Position numbers and translations under genes: made by a program
Shown: one piece after another, positions 1 through 9,023 of the stretch
How the letters are laid out: each line of letters starts with the position of its first letter
Numbering within the stretch: position 1 is the stretch's first letter
Notes under the pieces: model-generated
Told to the model about the DNA's origin: nothing
The model's database searches: none
Seen by the model: only the letters and a program-made list of their open reading frames with translations
Origin: CAVPRW01 sp046727435 [NCBI: bacterium]
GTDB taxonomy: Bacteria > Tectomicrobia > Entotheonellia > J063
Assembly: GCA_046727435.1 (NCBI GenBank)
Contig: JBKPCR010000296.1
Coordinates: 1-22,635 of the forward strand
Direction of reading: 5' to 3'
Length of the DNA stretch: 22,635 nt

Positions 1-2
1 GT

Positions 3-1652
3 CAGCAAGGTCGATCAGCAGTATGGATGCTCCTCGTGTTGTCGGTCACCTGGGGAATGCTCGCAACAACGGCCATCGCCGCCGAACTGGTCCCCCCGCG
101 ATCGCTACCCTACAAGCCCGCCGGCAACACCTTGAACATCGGCTACTTCCGTGAGGTCAGCAGTCCTGATGGCTTTCAGGCTACGGGCTCCTTCGATCGC
201 ATGTACTTCTATGCCGGCAATGAAGTGTTGGTGGCCATTGGCAAAGATGGGCTCTACGATCCAGCGGAGTCCCTGGCCTACGCCTATGATGTCCTGGATG
301 ATGGCAAGCGTTATCGCTTCTACCTGCGCAAGGGTGTGCAGTTTCAGGGGGGCTATGGCGAGATGACCGCCGCCGATGTGGCCTGGAGCTTGAACCGCAT
401 CCATCGCAAGGACACCGGCTCGCGTTGGTCCAACATCTTCCGGGCCATGGACCGAGCCGAGGAGGTAGATCAGTACACCGTCGATGTCTTCCTCAAAGAG
501 CTCGACGCCAACCTGATCACTCGTATGTTCAATCGCGAGTCGATCGTGCACTCGCGCAAGCGCTGGGAGGAACTCGGCGGTCCCGAGCAGCATAAGCTGC
601 ACCCGATCGGTACGGGGCCCTACCAGCTGGTGGACTGGAAAGTTGGGGTAGGGACGGAGTGGGTCAAGCATCCGCAGTACTGGCGTGGGGAGCCCATGGC
701 TGACCGGGTCAATGTCAAGGTCATCACCGAGAACCGCGCCCGGCTGGCCGCTTTGCAGACTGGCGAGGTGCAGGTGGCCTGGCTGCAGGCGGAACAAGTG
801 CTAGAGGCTCAGAAAGATCCCAACATCAAGGTCTGGTCGTTTACCGGCGTGGGCTGGGACGGCTGGGCTTGGTCACCAGGTCTCCCACCGCTGGATGACA
901 TCAGAATGCGGCGTGCCCTAGTCAAAGCCGTGGATCGCGACGCCCTGAACAAAGCCGTCTACCTGAACACAATGCGACCCAGCCAGGCCCATAGCTTTCC
1001 GCCGGAGTCACCCTACGGCATCAATGCTCAGGAGCTCTGGCAAGGGGACTGGCTGAAATACGACCCAGCCGCGGCCAAGAAGTTGGTGCGTGAGGTCGCG
1101 AAGGAGCGAGGTTTGAAGCTGCCGATCGAGCTCAAGGGGGTCTGTGAGCGCCGCCCCGATCGGCAGCTCTTCTGTGAATTCCTACAAGCTGCCTGGGATG
1201 AGGTCGATGTCAAGTTAAACTTCTCTGTGGTCTCCAATGCGGCCGAGCGCCGAGCCGTGATGGAGCAGTGCCAGACACACATCAACCAGACCGGCGGCCT
1301 CTATCATGCTCCCTATAGCATGGAGGGGACCTTGCAGTCGACCGGTGAGAACAACGACAGCTCCAACCTCTGCAAAGATAAAGGCCACAAGCTCAGCCCC
1401 AGCGATGCTCAGGTGCAGGCCGAGATCGACCGTCTGCTGGAACAAGCCACGCGGCAGCCAAGCCTCAACCAGGCCATCGACATTTACAAGCAGGTGCAGA
1501 TGGTGGCGCTCAAGAACGCCTGGATCTATGTGCCAGCCTTGCTTCGGGTCAATTACATCGGCTGCCACATTCCCACCACTGGCGGCTGTGAGGAGAACCC
1601 CATGCGCGGCGACGGGTTCATCCGGCCAGGTGACTTTTGGGTGAAGAAGTAA
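3..1652 (+). CDS. ABC transporter substrate-binding protein, family 5 (copy 1, 5' end cut)
   Basis: Periplasmic solute-binding protein of the SBP_bac_5 (peptide/nickel/opine) family. It would capture substrate and deliver it to the DppB/DppC-type permeases encoded downstream. Family features are the N-terminal YFREVSSPDGF block, the AADVAWSLNRIH segment, TGPYQLVDWKVG, and a C-terminal CHIPTTGGCEENP region rich in conserved cysteines. The reading frame is open to the left edge. The first in-frame ATG (27) gives a short hydrophobic leader ending ATTAIAAE, but the tandem paralogue has about 11 residues before the corresponding point, including RRR, so the true start is probably just outside the window. 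It closely resembles the next gene along its whole length (roughly four residues in five by eye), so the pair arose by tandem duplication. The substrate cannot be told from sequence. Confidence 0.9.
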   Translation, partial: QQGRSAVWMLLVLSVTWGMLATTAIAAELVPPRSLPYKPAGNTLNIGYFREVSSPDGFQATGSFDRMYFYAGNEVLVAIGKDGLYDPAESLAYAYDVLDDGKRYRFYLRKGVQFQGGYGEMTAADVAWSLNRIHRKDTGSRWSNIFRAMDRAEEVDQYTVDVFLKELDANLITRMFNRESIVHSRKRWEELGGPEQHKLHPIGTGPYQLVDWKVGVGTEWVKHPQYWRGEPMADRVNVKVITENRARLAALQTGEVQVAWLQAEQVLEAQKDPNIKVWSFTGVGWDGWAWSPGLPPLDDIRMRRALVKAVDRDALNKAVYLNTMRPSQAHSFPPESPYGINAQELWQGDWLKYDPAAAKKLVREVAKERGLKLPIELKGVCERRPDRQLFCEFLQAAWDEVDVKLNFSVVSNAAERRAVMEQCQTHINQTGGLYHAPYSMEGTLQSTGENNDSSNLCKDKGHKLSPSDAQVQAEIDRLLEQATRQPSLNQAIDIYKQVQMVALKNAWIYVPALLRVNYIGCHIPTTGGCEENPMRGDGFIRPGDFWVKK

Positions 1653-1685
1653 CCGCTAGGCTCTCAGCATTGCGGCCGTGAGCGG

Positions 1686-1719
1686 GGTGTAGGGGCGACT
1701 GGCTGGTTTCCCCTACACC
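1686..1719 (+). repeat. Stem-loop after first binding-protein gene
   Basis: Perfect 10-base arms GGTGTAGGGG (1686-1695) and CCCCTACACC (1710-1719) flank a 14-base loop. They begin 34 bases after the stop codon of the first binding-protein gene. No T-tract follows, so it looks more like a 3'-end stabilising hairpin than a classical intrinsic terminator. Confidence 0.5.
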
Positions 1720-1880
1720 GGCTGAGCGTTCCCGGCTCGGTAAGTTACACAAGGAGGCATACGAACGATAGAGCATATTGATTGACTTGCCTGCCGGTGG
1801 ACGGGCAAGACGCGTTAGCCATGTTGACAATCATAGGGGGGAAAGATGAGTGTGGCAGAGTGGAGCTTTTCCTCACAGTA

Positions 1881-1930
1881 CAGAAAAGCCCTTTAGGGGT
1901 GGATGACCCCTTGAAGGGCTTTTCTGTTTT
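1881..1930 (+). terminator. Long intrinsic-terminator-like hairpin upstream of second binding protein
   Basis: The outer arms CAGAAAAGCCCTT (1881-1893) and AAGGGCTTTTCTG (1914-1926) are perfectly complementary. The inner arms AGGGGT (1895-1900) and ACCCCT (1906-1911) close a GGATG loop, with one small bulge between the two stems. TTTT follows at 1927-1930, and the arms themselves supply A- and T-rich ends on both strands, so it could work in both directions. It ends 30 bases before the Shine-Dalgarno of the next gene, so it may terminate the upstream transcript or act as an attenuator in the leader of the second gene. Confidence 0.65.
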
Positions 1931-1970
1931 GCAAGCCAGGTGTGGTTCCCTTCCAACCCAGGAGGAGATC

Positions 1971-3638
1971 ATGAACGGTACATCCCCTCGTCGACGCCAT
2001 CCAGTGTTGTCCATCTTCATCGTGTTGATGATGGCCTGTAGTATATTAGCGACTGCCGTGCTGGCTGCCGAAGTGGTTCCGCCCCGTCCGCTGCCCCACA
2101 AGCCCGTCGGCGGCACCTTGAACCTCGCCTACTTCCGCGAGGTCAGCAGTCCCGACGGCTTCCAGGCCAACGGCTCCTTCGACCGCATGTACTTCTTTGC
2201 CGGCAACGAAGTGCTGATGGCCATGGGCAAGGATGGTCGGTATGATCCGACGGAATCGCTGGCCTATGCCTATGACGTCCTGGATGACGGCAAACGCTAC
2301 CGTTTCCATCTGCGCAAAGGCGTGCAGTTTCAAGGGGGCTACGGCGAGATGACCGCCGCCGACGTGGCCTGGAGCTTGAACCGCATCCACCAACCGACCA
2401 TGGGCTCACGCTGGTCTAACATCTTCCGGGCCATGGACCGCGCCGAGGAGGTCGATCGGTACACCGTCGACGTCTTCCTCAAAGAACTCGACGTCAATCT
2501 GATCACGCGCATGTTCGATCGGCAGTCGATCATCCACTCGCGCAAGCACTGGGAGGCAGTGGGGGGAGCCGAACAACACAAGCTGCGCCCCATCAGCACC
2601 GGCCCCTATCAACTGGTGGACTGGAAAGTCGGGGTGGGGACGGAGTGGGTCAAGCACCCGCAGTACTGGCGTGGGGAGCCGATGATGGACCGCGTCAATG
2701 TCAGGGTCATCACCGAGAACCGCGCCCGTTTGGCGGCCTTGCAGACCGGCGAGGTGCAGGTGGCCTGGCTGCAGGCCGAGCAGGTGCTGGAAGCGCAGAA
2801 AGATCCGAACATTAAAGTCTGGTCCGTTTCCGGCGTGGGCTGGGATGGCTGGGCCTGGGCCATCGGTCTGCCGCCGCTCGATGACATTCGGATGCGTCGC
2901 GCCCTGGTCAAGGCCGTCGACCGCGATGCCCTGAATAAATCGGTCTACCTCAACACGATGCGGCCCAGCCAGGCGCACACCTTTGCACCGGAGTCACCCT
3001 ATGGCATCAACGGTGCGGAGCTGTGGCAGGGGGACTGGTTGAAATACGACCCCGCCGCGGCGAAAAAGTTAGTGCGCGAGGTGGCCAAGGACAAAGGCTT
3101 GAAGCTGCCGATCGAGCTCAAAGGGGTGTGTGAACGCCGCCCGGACCGGCAACTGGTATGCGAGTTCTTGCAAGCCGCCTGGGATGAGATCGATGTCAAG
3201 TTGAATTTCACTGTCGTCTCCAATGCCAACGAGCGCCTGGTCGTGATGGAACAGTGCCAGACGCATGTCAACCAAACCGGCGGCCTCGTGCATGCCCCAT
3301 ACGGCATGGAGGGTACCCTGCAGTCTACAGGACAGAACAGCTATAGCTCTTTCCTCTGCAAGGACAAGGGCCACAAACTCAACCCGAGCGATCTCCAGGT
3401 GCAGGCTGAGCTCGATCGTCTGCTGGATTTGGCCACTCGGCAGCCAAGCATGGAGCAGGCCATCGACATCTATAAGGAGGTGCAGATGTTGGCCCTCAAG
3501 AACGTCTGGCAGTATATTCCGGCCATGCTGCGGGTCAACTATTACGGCTGCCACATCCCCACCACCGGCGGCTGTGAGGAGAACCCCATGCGCGGCGACG
3601 GGCATATCCGACCGGGGGATTTTTGGGTGAAGAAGTAA
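1971..3638 (+). CDS. ABC transporter substrate-binding protein, family 5 (copy 2)
   Basis: Complete 555-residue SBP_bac_5 protein, the tandem paralogue of the preceding gene. I chose ATG 1971 because AGGAGGAG lies three bases upstream of it and because it gives a normal signal peptide: MNGTSPRRRH, a hydrophobic stretch at about residues 12-31, and probable cleavage at AVLA/AE near residue 32. The candidate lipobox cysteine at residue 23 is preceded by LMMA, a poor lipobox, so a soluble periplasmic form is more likely. The remaining blocks match copy 1 (YFREVSSPDGF, AADVAWSLNRIH, GCHIPTTGGCEENP). The permease genes follow after 96 bases, so this copy is the likelier obligate partner. The ligand is unknown; peptides, nickel chelates and opines are all bound within the family. 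Confidence 0.92.
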   Translation: MNGTSPRRRHPVLSIFIVLMMACSILATAVLAAEVVPPRPLPHKPVGGTLNLAYFREVSSPDGFQANGSFDRMYFFAGNEVLMAMGKDGRYDPTESLAYAYDVLDDGKRYRFHLRKGVQFQGGYGEMTAADVAWSLNRIHQPTMGSRWSNIFRAMDRAEEVDRYTVDVFLKELDVNLITRMFDRQSIIHSRKHWEAVGGAEQHKLRPISTGPYQLVDWKVGVGTEWVKHPQYWRGEPMMDRVNVRVITENRARLAALQTGEVQVAWLQAEQVLEAQKDPNIKVWSVSGVGWDGWAWAIGLPPLDDIRMRRALVKAVDRDALNKSVYLNTMRPSQAHTFAPESPYGINGAELWQGDWLKYDPAAAKKLVREVAKDKGLKLPIELKGVCERRPDRQLVCEFLQAAWDEIDVKLNFTVVSNANERLVVMEQCQTHVNQTGGLVHAPYGMEGTLQSTGQNSYSSFLCKDKGHKLNPSDLQVQAELDRLLDLATRQPSMEQAIDIYKEVQMLALKNVWQYIPAMLRVNYYGCHIPTTGGCEENPMRGDGHIRPGDFWVKK

Positions 3639-3651
3639 CATACAGGCATCG

Positions 3652-3715
3652 AGGCATCAACGCATCAGGCAAGCGGGCTGCAGAGTGTCGACCCTGTCTC
3701 GAGGCCTTGATGCCT
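3652..3715 (+). repeat. Long-range inverted repeat between binding protein and permease genes
   Basis: AGGCATCAA (3652-3660) is exactly complementary to TTGATGCCT (3707-3715), with 46 bases between. The left part also contains a run of similar short words (GGCATC, GGCATCAA, GCATCAGGC). The structure would lie in the intercistronic RNA just before the AGGAGG of the permease gene. It could protect the upstream message or lower permease expression relative to the binding protein. Function is inferred only from position. Confidence 0.35.
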
Positions 3716-3734
3716 TCCTTGCAGGAGGGAACCA

Positions 3735-4694
3735 GTGCGCAAATATCTGATACGGCGCTTCCTCAACATGATTCCGACGTTAGTCCTGGTGAGCCTGATC
3801 ATCTTCTCGTTGTTGCGTCTGCTACCGAGCGATCCGGTGCGTATTCTGGCCGGCATCGATGAGACCGGGGCCATTGATCCGGGGCTTTATGCCAAGATCA
3901 AGTCGGAGCTCGGCCTGGATCGACCGCTGATCGTGCAATATGGTAGCTGGATCGCCGGGGTGCTCGGCGGTAATTGGGGCAAATCCTACCTTACCGGTAT
4001 GCAGGTGTTTCCGCAGATCGTCGAGCGCTTGCAATTCACCGTGCAGCTAGCCATCGCCGCCTGGCTCTTCGCGGTGATCCTGGGGATCTCGCTGGGGACC
4101 ATCTCGGCCGTCAAGCGTAACTCAGCGGCCGATATCGCCGTCACGACCTTTGCCATCTCTGGCGTGGCCATCCCGCACTTCTGGTTGGGGATGATGCTCA
4201 TCATCCTGTTCGCGGTATGGCTCGGCTGGCTCCCCTTCGGGGGCTTTAATGCCAATCTGTTTACGTCGCCGGGGCTATGGCTCAAGCAGATGGTCCTCCC
4301 CATCTTCATGCTGGGCACCGGGTTGGCGGCTATCCTGATGCGGCAAACCCGGGCGGCCCTGCTGGAAGTGCTGCGGGAGCAGTATATCCTCACGGCGCGC
4401 TCCAAGGGCCTGCAGGAAAAGAGTGTGATCTTGCGACATGCGATGAAGAACTCGCTGTTGCCGGTCGTCACCATCGCTAGCCTGCAACTTGGCGGCCTAG
4501 TCGGCGGCACCGTGGTGACGGAGACCGTCTTCACTCTCCCCGGTGTGGGCAAGTTCGTGGTCGATGCTGTGATTCAGCGCGACTACCTGGTGGTCCAGAT
4601 GGGCCTGCTTGTCCTGACTGTGGGTGTGATGTTTGCCAACTTCGCGGCGGATATCATCTATACCTATCTCGACCCGCGCATTCGTTACGATTGA
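3735..4694 (+). CDS. ABC transporter permease, DppB type
   Basis: Inner-membrane permease subunit of a peptide/nickel-type importer, 319 residues, the usual DppB length. It starts at GTG 3735, with AGGAGG at 3723-3728. The N terminus MRKYLIRRFLNMIPTL is typical of DppB/OppB. It is followed by about six membrane segments (near residues 12-30, 102-124, 135-162, 184-204, 243-262 and 286-310). The ATPase-contacting EAA-type loop is at about residues 217-243 (SKGLQEKSVILRHAMKNSLLP), and the family signature ETVFTLPGVGKFVVDAV is at 263-279. It is only 12 bases upstream of the second permease, so the two are co-transcribed and should heterodimerise. The ATP-binding subunits are not in this window. 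Confidence 0.93.
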   Translation: MRKYLIRRFLNMIPTLVLVSLIIFSLLRLLPSDPVRILAGIDETGAIDPGLYAKIKSELGLDRPLIVQYGSWIAGVLGGNWGKSYLTGMQVFPQIVERLQFTVQLAIAAWLFAVILGISLGTISAVKRNSAADIAVTTFAISGVAIPHFWLGMMLIILFAVWLGWLPFGGFNANLFTSPGLWLKQMVLPIFMLGTGLAAILMRQTRAALLEVLREQYILTARSKGLQEKSVILRHAMKNSLLPVVTIASLQLGGLVGGTVVTETVFTLPGVGKFVVDAVIQRDYLVVQMGLLVLTVGVMFANFAADIIYTYLDPRIRYD

Positions 4695-4706
4695 GAGGGG
4701 GAGGAG

Positions 4707-5675
4707 ATGGCCAACCTGCGGGATAGTGCTGTTGAAGAGATCGAACCAGTGGACCGACTCACGTCGCCGGGGGTCGGTGAGCCGACCGGGATAGAGCCGA
4801 GGCGCACCATCGGGGGCGACGGGAGTAACGCCGGCTTGGCATACACAGTGCGCGAGGTGATGCGCATGCGGATGGCCAAATTTGCCGCCGTCGTGCTGTT
4901 TGTCACGTTTATTGCGGCGGTCTTCGCACCGTGGCTAGCACCGTATGATCCCACCAAATCGAAGCCCTGGGATTCACTCCAGGCACCCTCCAGCAAATAC
5001 TGGCTGGGGGCTGATCGGCTCGGCCGCGACCAGTTGAGTCGCTTGATCTATGGCGCGCGTATCTCCCTGTTCATCAGTGTCGCGGGTGTCAGTATGGCGG
5101 TGGTCATGGGGGTTCTCATCGGCGTGACCGCAGGTTGGTACGGCCGTGTCCCGGATGAGGTGCTGATGCGCTTCATGGATGGCTTATCCGCCCTCCCCAA
5201 TTTGTTGTTTGCCCTTGCCCTGGTGGGCATCACCGGCCAGGCCGTGTCCAACATCATCTTGGTAGTGGCCATCGTGGGCACGCCCTGGGTAGCGCGTGTC
5301 ATTCGCAGCCAGGTGCTGTCAGTGCGCGAGCGCGAGTTCATCATGGCTGTCACAGGAATAGGTGCCCCGCCATGGCGTATCATGCTCAGGCATCTGATCC
5401 CCAACTGTATGGCACCAGTGATCGTCCAGGCCAGCCTCGCCGTTGCCGGAGCCATTTTACTGGAGGCATCACTGAGCTTCCTGGGCGTGGGAGTCAAGCC
5501 CCCCACGCCCACCTGGGGCGGCATGTTGCGTAGCGCCTTCGAAACCATGGACCAGGCGCCATGGTTGACCCTCTCCCCCGGCATCGCGATCTTCCTGGTA
5601 GTGTTGTCCTTTAATTTCCTGGGAGACGCCCTGCGCGACGTCCTCGACCCTAAACTCAAAGGCTCACGCCTGTAG
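4707..5675 (+). CDS. ABC transporter permease, DppC type
   Basis: Second permease subunit, 322 residues. ATG 4707 follows GGGGGAGGAG directly. Residues 1-55 form an unusually long hydrophilic cytoplasmic tail rich in E, P and G before the first membrane segment (about 58-78). The conserved DppC block GADRLGRDQLSRLIYGARISL is at 101-121. The EAA loop REREFIMAVTGIGAPPWRIM and then LRHLIPN are near residues 208-237. The C-terminal LLEASLSFLGVGVKPPTPTWG signature is intact. It partners the preceding DppB-type protein. An operon end after this gene is plausible, but no clear terminator is seen in the 110 bases that follow. Confidence 0.93.
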   Translation: MANLRDSAVEEIEPVDRLTSPGVGEPTGIEPRRTIGGDGSNAGLAYTVREVMRMRMAKFAAVVLFVTFIAAVFAPWLAPYDPTKSKPWDSLQAPSSKYWLGADRLGRDQLSRLIYGARISLFISVAGVSMAVVMGVLIGVTAGWYGRVPDEVLMRFMDGLSALPNLLFALALVGITGQAVSNIILVVAIVGTPWVARVIRSQVLSVREREFIMAVTGIGAPPWRIMLRHLIPNCMAPVIVQASLAVAGAILLEASLSFLGVGVKPPTPTWGGMLRSAFETMDQAPWLTLSPGIAIFLVVLSFNFLGDALRDVLDPKLKGSRL

Positions 5676-5785
5676 TGCCGAGGGGCTCCCACTGATAGCC
5701 GCGGACCCTACCCGCTCCCAGAGGTGTGGGTGAGGTTGCGGCACATGCCCTCATGCACTCCTCGTGATCTGAGAGATGATCCCGA

Positions 5786-7081
5786 ATGTCTACCGTCATC
5801 GGACTCGACTTTGGCACCACCAATAGCGCGGTCGCCATCGCGATGCCTGACCGCCCGACGCTCCTGGCCAGCTTCGAAGCGGACGGCGAGCGCACGACGA
5901 CCTTCAGGTCAGTGTTGTACTTCGACCCGGAATACCGCACTCCGGACCGCAAACCCCAGGCGGTTGCTGGGCCGATAGCGATTACCCGCTATTTGCAAGC
6001 CGACACCAGGGGGCGTCTGATGCAATCCATGAAGTCACACCTGTCCAGTCGGCTGTTTCGCGAGACCTATGTGTTCGGGGAGAAGTACACGCTGGAAGAT
6101 CTCATCGCGATCATCTTGCGGGAGCTTAGATCTGCTGCCGAGGCGCAATTTGGAGACATCGGTAGCCGTGTGGTCGTCGGCCGTCCGGTACATTTCTCGG
6201 GAGCTGGTAGCGCCGAGGATGACGCCTTTGCGCTGAGCCGCCTGCGGGCAGCCCTCGAACAGGTAGGGTTTGAAGACATCGTGTTCGAATTCGAACCGGT
6301 GGCGGCGGCCTATGAGTTCGAGAGCCAGCTCAACCACGACGAACTGATCCTGATCGCCGACTTCGGCGGCGGCACGAGTGACTTTTCACTCATGCAGGTA
6401 GGGCCCAGCATGCGGCGCCGGGGCCATACAGCCGAGGACATTCTGGGCACAGATGGGGTGGCCATTGCCGGCGATACCTTCGATAGCAAGATCGTGCGCC
6501 ACGTCGTGGCCTCGCGGCTGGGACAGGGGTCGCAGTATCGGTCCGCCTTCAATAAGGTGCTGCCGGTGCCGGCGTGGCTCTATACCAACCTCGAACGCTG
6601 GCACTATCTGTCGTTTCTGAAGTCGAGGAAGACCATGGACATGCTGGCAGAATTGCGTCTGCAAGCCTTCGAGCCCGAGAAAATCGCCGCGCTCATCCAT
6701 GTGATCGAGTATGACCTCGGCTACCATCTCTATCGCGCTGTGGAGCAGACCAAGATCGAGCTTTCTGAGCAAGAGATGAGCGCGCTGAGGTTTCGGGATG
6801 CCGTGCTCGCCATCGCGCAGGCGGTAAGGCGCGACGAGTTTGATGATTGGATTGGAGACGAGATCGCGGCGATCGCTGCCTGCCTTGACCGGCTCCTGGA
6901 ACATACAGGAGTCGCCCCCACCGATGTCGGCTCAGTGTTCATGACTGGCGGCTCATCCTTCGTGCCAGCGGTACGGCAGCTGTTCGAGGCGCGTTTCGGG
7001 GCATCACGCATCCATAGTGGTGGTGAGCTCACCTCCGTGGCCAAAGGATTGGCCTTGCGCGCTCTCGATCTGGGACACTGA
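5786..7081 (+). CDS. Hsp70-like ATPase, YegD type
   Basis: A 431-residue actin/Hsp70-fold ATPase, about the size of E. coli YegD, that lacks the C-terminal substrate-binding and lid domains of DnaK. Nucleotide-binding motifs are visible: phosphate-1 [14 protein letters not shown] (residues 5-18), phosphate-2 [14 protein letters not shown] (around 187-200) and the adenosine motif [16 protein letters not shown] near 385. The VVVGRPVHF block is also typical of YegD relatives. The ribosome binding site is weak (GAGAG at 5771-5775), and the gene stands 110 bases after the transporter, so it may be a separate unit. Its partners are unknown. Chaperone activity should not be assumed, since no peptide-binding domain is present. 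Confidence 0.88.
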   Translation: MSTVIGLDFGTTNSAVAIAMPDRPTLLASFEADGERTTTFRSVLYFDPEYRTPDRKPQAVAGPIAITRYLQADTRGRLMQSMKSHLSSRLFRETYVFGEKYTLEDLIAIILRELRSAAEAQFGDIGSRVVVGRPVHFSGAGSAEDDAFALSRLRAALEQVGFEDIVFEFEPVAAAYEFESQLNHDELILIADFGGGTSDFSLMQVGPSMRRRGHTAEDILGTDGVAIAGDTFDSKIVRHVVASRLGQGSQYRSAFNKVLPVPAWLYTNLERWHYLSFLKSRKTMDMLAELRLQAFEPEKIAALIHVIEYDLGYHLYRAVEQTKIELSEQEMSALRFRDAVLAIAQAVRRDEFDDWIGDEIAAIAACLDRLLEHTGVAPTDVGSVFMTGGSSFVPAVRQLFEARFGASRIHSGGELTSVAKGLALRALDLGH

Positions 7082-7106
7082 AACCGCTCGGTACAACCAC
7101 TATCTG

Positions 7107-7131
7107 TGCCATGAGTGTGATGCACATGGCA
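7107..7131. repeat. Small palindrome between Hsp70-like and PLD genes
   Basis: TGCCATG (7107-7113) and CATGGCA (7125-7131) are complementary arms separated by 11 bases. They lie in the 140-base gap before the PLD-family gene, where they could form an operator or a small RNA stem. No T-tract follows. Confidence 0.25.
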
Positions 7132-7221
7132 GCCAGTGGATTCCGTGCGTCGAGGTGGGCGTCAGCGCCGTCGATGAGTTCGCCACTGGACTCGGATGCA
7201 TACCTGCCTGAGGAGAGTCGA

Positions 7222-8703
7222 ATGGTAGACAAGCATCTTATAGAGGATGCCCGCGCAGCGATCGCGCCGATGCGCACGCTGGCCGAGCAGGCCTTCTCGC
7301 GCACTGCGGGTGCGCCACTCGTGCCAGGCAACCGCATCCGTCTGCTCAAAGACGCCAGGGAAAACTATCCCGCCTGGCTTGAAGCCATACGTTCGGCGAC
7401 ACAGACCATCCATTTCGAGAGCTACATCATTTATGATGATGACGTCGGCCACCAGTTCGCTGACGTGCTCATCGCCAAGGCGCGAGAGGGCGTCTGCGTG
7501 CGGCTCCTGTATGATTGGATGGGCGGTGTGGGCAAGGCCTCGTCGCGCTTCTGGCGTCGCTTGACTACAGGGGGGGTCGAGGTCAGATGCTTTAACCCGC
7601 CACGTGTTGATAGCCCCCTTGGCTGGCTGAGCCGGAATCACCGCAAGTCGATCAGCGTGGATCACCGGATCGCCTTTGTCTCCGGACTATGCGTCGGGCG
7701 TATGTGGATCGGCGAGCCGAAGCGCAGCATCGAGCCGTGGCGTGATACCGGCGTGGAGGTACGTGGGCCTGCCGTGGTGGATATTGTTCAGGCGTTTGCG
7801 CAGGCGTGGGCGGAGGCCGGGACAGCGCTTGCGGCCGACGAGCTTCCGGACTATGACTCAACTCCTCCAGCCGGAGATGTCATGGTGCGAGTAGTGGCAA
7901 GTATGCCGAATGTCGCGGGGTTGTATCGGTTGGACCAACTGATCGCGGCAGTGGCGCGGCAGACACTCTGGTTGACGGATGCCTACTTCGTGGGCACGAC
8001 GAGTTATGTGCAGACGCTTAGAGCCGCCGCCATGGATGGTGTGGATGTCCGGTTGCTGGTACCTGGGAGCAGTGATATCCCTATCTTCGTCTCGTTGTCG
8101 CGGGCTGGCTACCGCCCGCTGCTGGAGGCTGGCGTGCGGGTGTTTGAGTGGAGTGGATCCATGCTGCATGCCAAGACCGCGGTTGCTGATGGACGCTGGG
8201 CGCGAGTCGGATCAAGCAATCTCAATGTGGCGAGTTGGATCGGTAACTGGGAGCTGGACGTGGCGGTCGAGGACGAAACGTTTGCGCAAGCGATGCAGGA
8301 GATGTATCTGGACGACCTCACGCACGCCACGGAGATAGTGCTGAGTGAGAAGCAAAGAATTCGTCCCAGTGGGAGTCCCGTACCACTCCGAGCGGGCGGC
8401 AGGTCGCGCAGCGGTAGTGCTGGTCGGGTGGCCGCTGGCGCGCTCAGCGTCAGCAACACAATCGGTGCGGCGATGACCAACCGTCGCGTCCTCGGCCCGG
8501 CCGAGGCGAAGATCATGGTGTGTGCCAGCCTGGTCTTGTTGACCATCGCTGTTCTGGCAACGCTGTGGCCGCTACTACTTGTTGTCCCCTTGACGCTATG
8601 CGCTGTTTGGCTGGCGATCGCGCTCCTGATCCAAGCTTATCGGCTGCATCGCGCTGCCTACAGTCATGCTCATAACTCAGCCCACGGTGCTGACAATTCT
8701 TGA
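7222..8703 (+). CDS. Phospholipase D-family protein (cardiolipin synthase-like)
   Basis: Predicted phosphatidyltransferase or phospholipase of the PLD superfamily, 493 residues, with two HxKxxxxD catalytic motifs. These are H140-K142-D147 (NHRKSISVD) and H316-K318-D323 (LHAKTAVAD, followed by RVGSSNLN). This bipartite layout is that of ClsA/ClsB cardiolipin synthases, which join two phosphatidyl lipids at the membrane. Unlike ClsA, the hydrophobic segments are at the C terminus (about 430-472, two helices) and not the N terminus. I chose ATG 7222 because GAGGAGAG lies at 7210-7217; an in-frame ATG at 7111 would add 37 residues but has no ribosome binding site and overlaps the small palindrome. 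The exact substrate is not provable; other PLD enzymes share these motifs. Confidence 0.85.
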   Translation: MVDKHLIEDARAAIAPMRTLAEQAFSRTAGAPLVPGNRIRLLKDARENYPAWLEAIRSATQTIHFESYIIYDDDVGHQFADVLIAKAREGVCVRLLYDWMGGVGKASSRFWRRLTTGGVEVRCFNPPRVDSPLGWLSRNHRKSISVDHRIAFVSGLCVGRMWIGEPKRSIEPWRDTGVEVRGPAVVDIVQAFAQAWAEAGTALAADELPDYDSTPPAGDVMVRVVASMPNVAGLYRLDQLIAAVARQTLWLTDAYFVGTTSYVQTLRAAAMDGVDVRLLVPGSSDIPIFVSLSRAGYRPLLEAGVRVFEWSGSMLHAKTAVADGRWARVGSSNLNVASWIGNWELDVAVEDETFAQAMQEMYLDDLTHATEIVLSEKQRIRPSGSPVPLRAGGRSRSGSAGRVAAGALSVSNTIGAAMTNRRVLGPAEAKIMVCASLVLLTIAVLATLWPLLLVVPLTLCAVWLAIALLIQAYRLHRAAYSHAHNSAHGADNS

Positions 8704-8921
8704 TGAGCCTATGGTGTTTAGCAAACGATATGACCCGCATGGCATAGAGTTATACTCACCTTAACACCTCACACTACGTGAAGGATGCGTGCTTTTCGCG
8801 CCGGGTCACATGGGGCTACGACGCTCGTGCGCATGCGGATGCGACTCGGTCGATTAGCGCGCTGTTGGCCGCCGTCTTCAAGCGCAGCGACTGAATTCAA
8901 TTGGAAGATGGCGAAAAAGCG
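8704..8921. other. Non-coding stretch after the PLD gene
   Basis: I see no gene, strong hairpin or repeat between the PLD stop codon and the promoter at 8922. Short in-frame openings are not backed by ribosome binding sites. Confidence 0.5.
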
Positions 8922-8949
8922 TTGACCTGCCGAGCGATCGCGCTATGAT
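8922..8949 (+). promoter_or_regulatory. Sigma-70-type promoter upstream of the deacetylase gene
   Basis: TTGACC (8922-8927) and TATGAT (8944-8949) are separated by 16 bases. Each differs from consensus at one position. They lie about 75 bases before ATG 9024, in a gap with no other gene. The spacing and position suit transcription of the deacetylase and possibly the SDR gene that follows. Confidence 0.65.
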
Positions 8950-9023
8950 GAAACTATGAACACCTCGTTTGCAACGCATCATCGCAGAGACCGGCCTATT
9001 GCGCGTCGACGCGGAGGAAAGTC

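Larger units (their letters stand above)
1653..1970 (+). other. 318-base gap between tandem binding-protein genes
   Basis: No credible gene is seen. An open frame continues upstream from the second binding protein to 1782, but it lacks a ribosome binding site and runs through a strong hairpin, so I read it as non-coding leader. The gap holds an imperfect stem-loop at 1686-1719, a consensus-like -35 hexamer TTGACA at 1824-1829 without a convincing -10, and the terminator-like hairpin at 1881-1930. The Shine-Dalgarno AGGAGGAG sits at 1960-1967, before the ATG at 1971. Confidence 0.6.

Noticed and set aside
105-797. A 230-residue minus-strand open frame inside the first binding-protein gene
   Set aside because: A similar antisense opening occurs at the same place in the second copy, as expected when the sense genes are paralogous; the product has no family features.
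1782-1970. N-terminal extension of the second binding protein
   Set aside because: The extension has no ribosome binding site, passes through the terminator-like hairpin, and would bury the signal peptide. ATG 1971 has an excellent Shine-Dalgarno.
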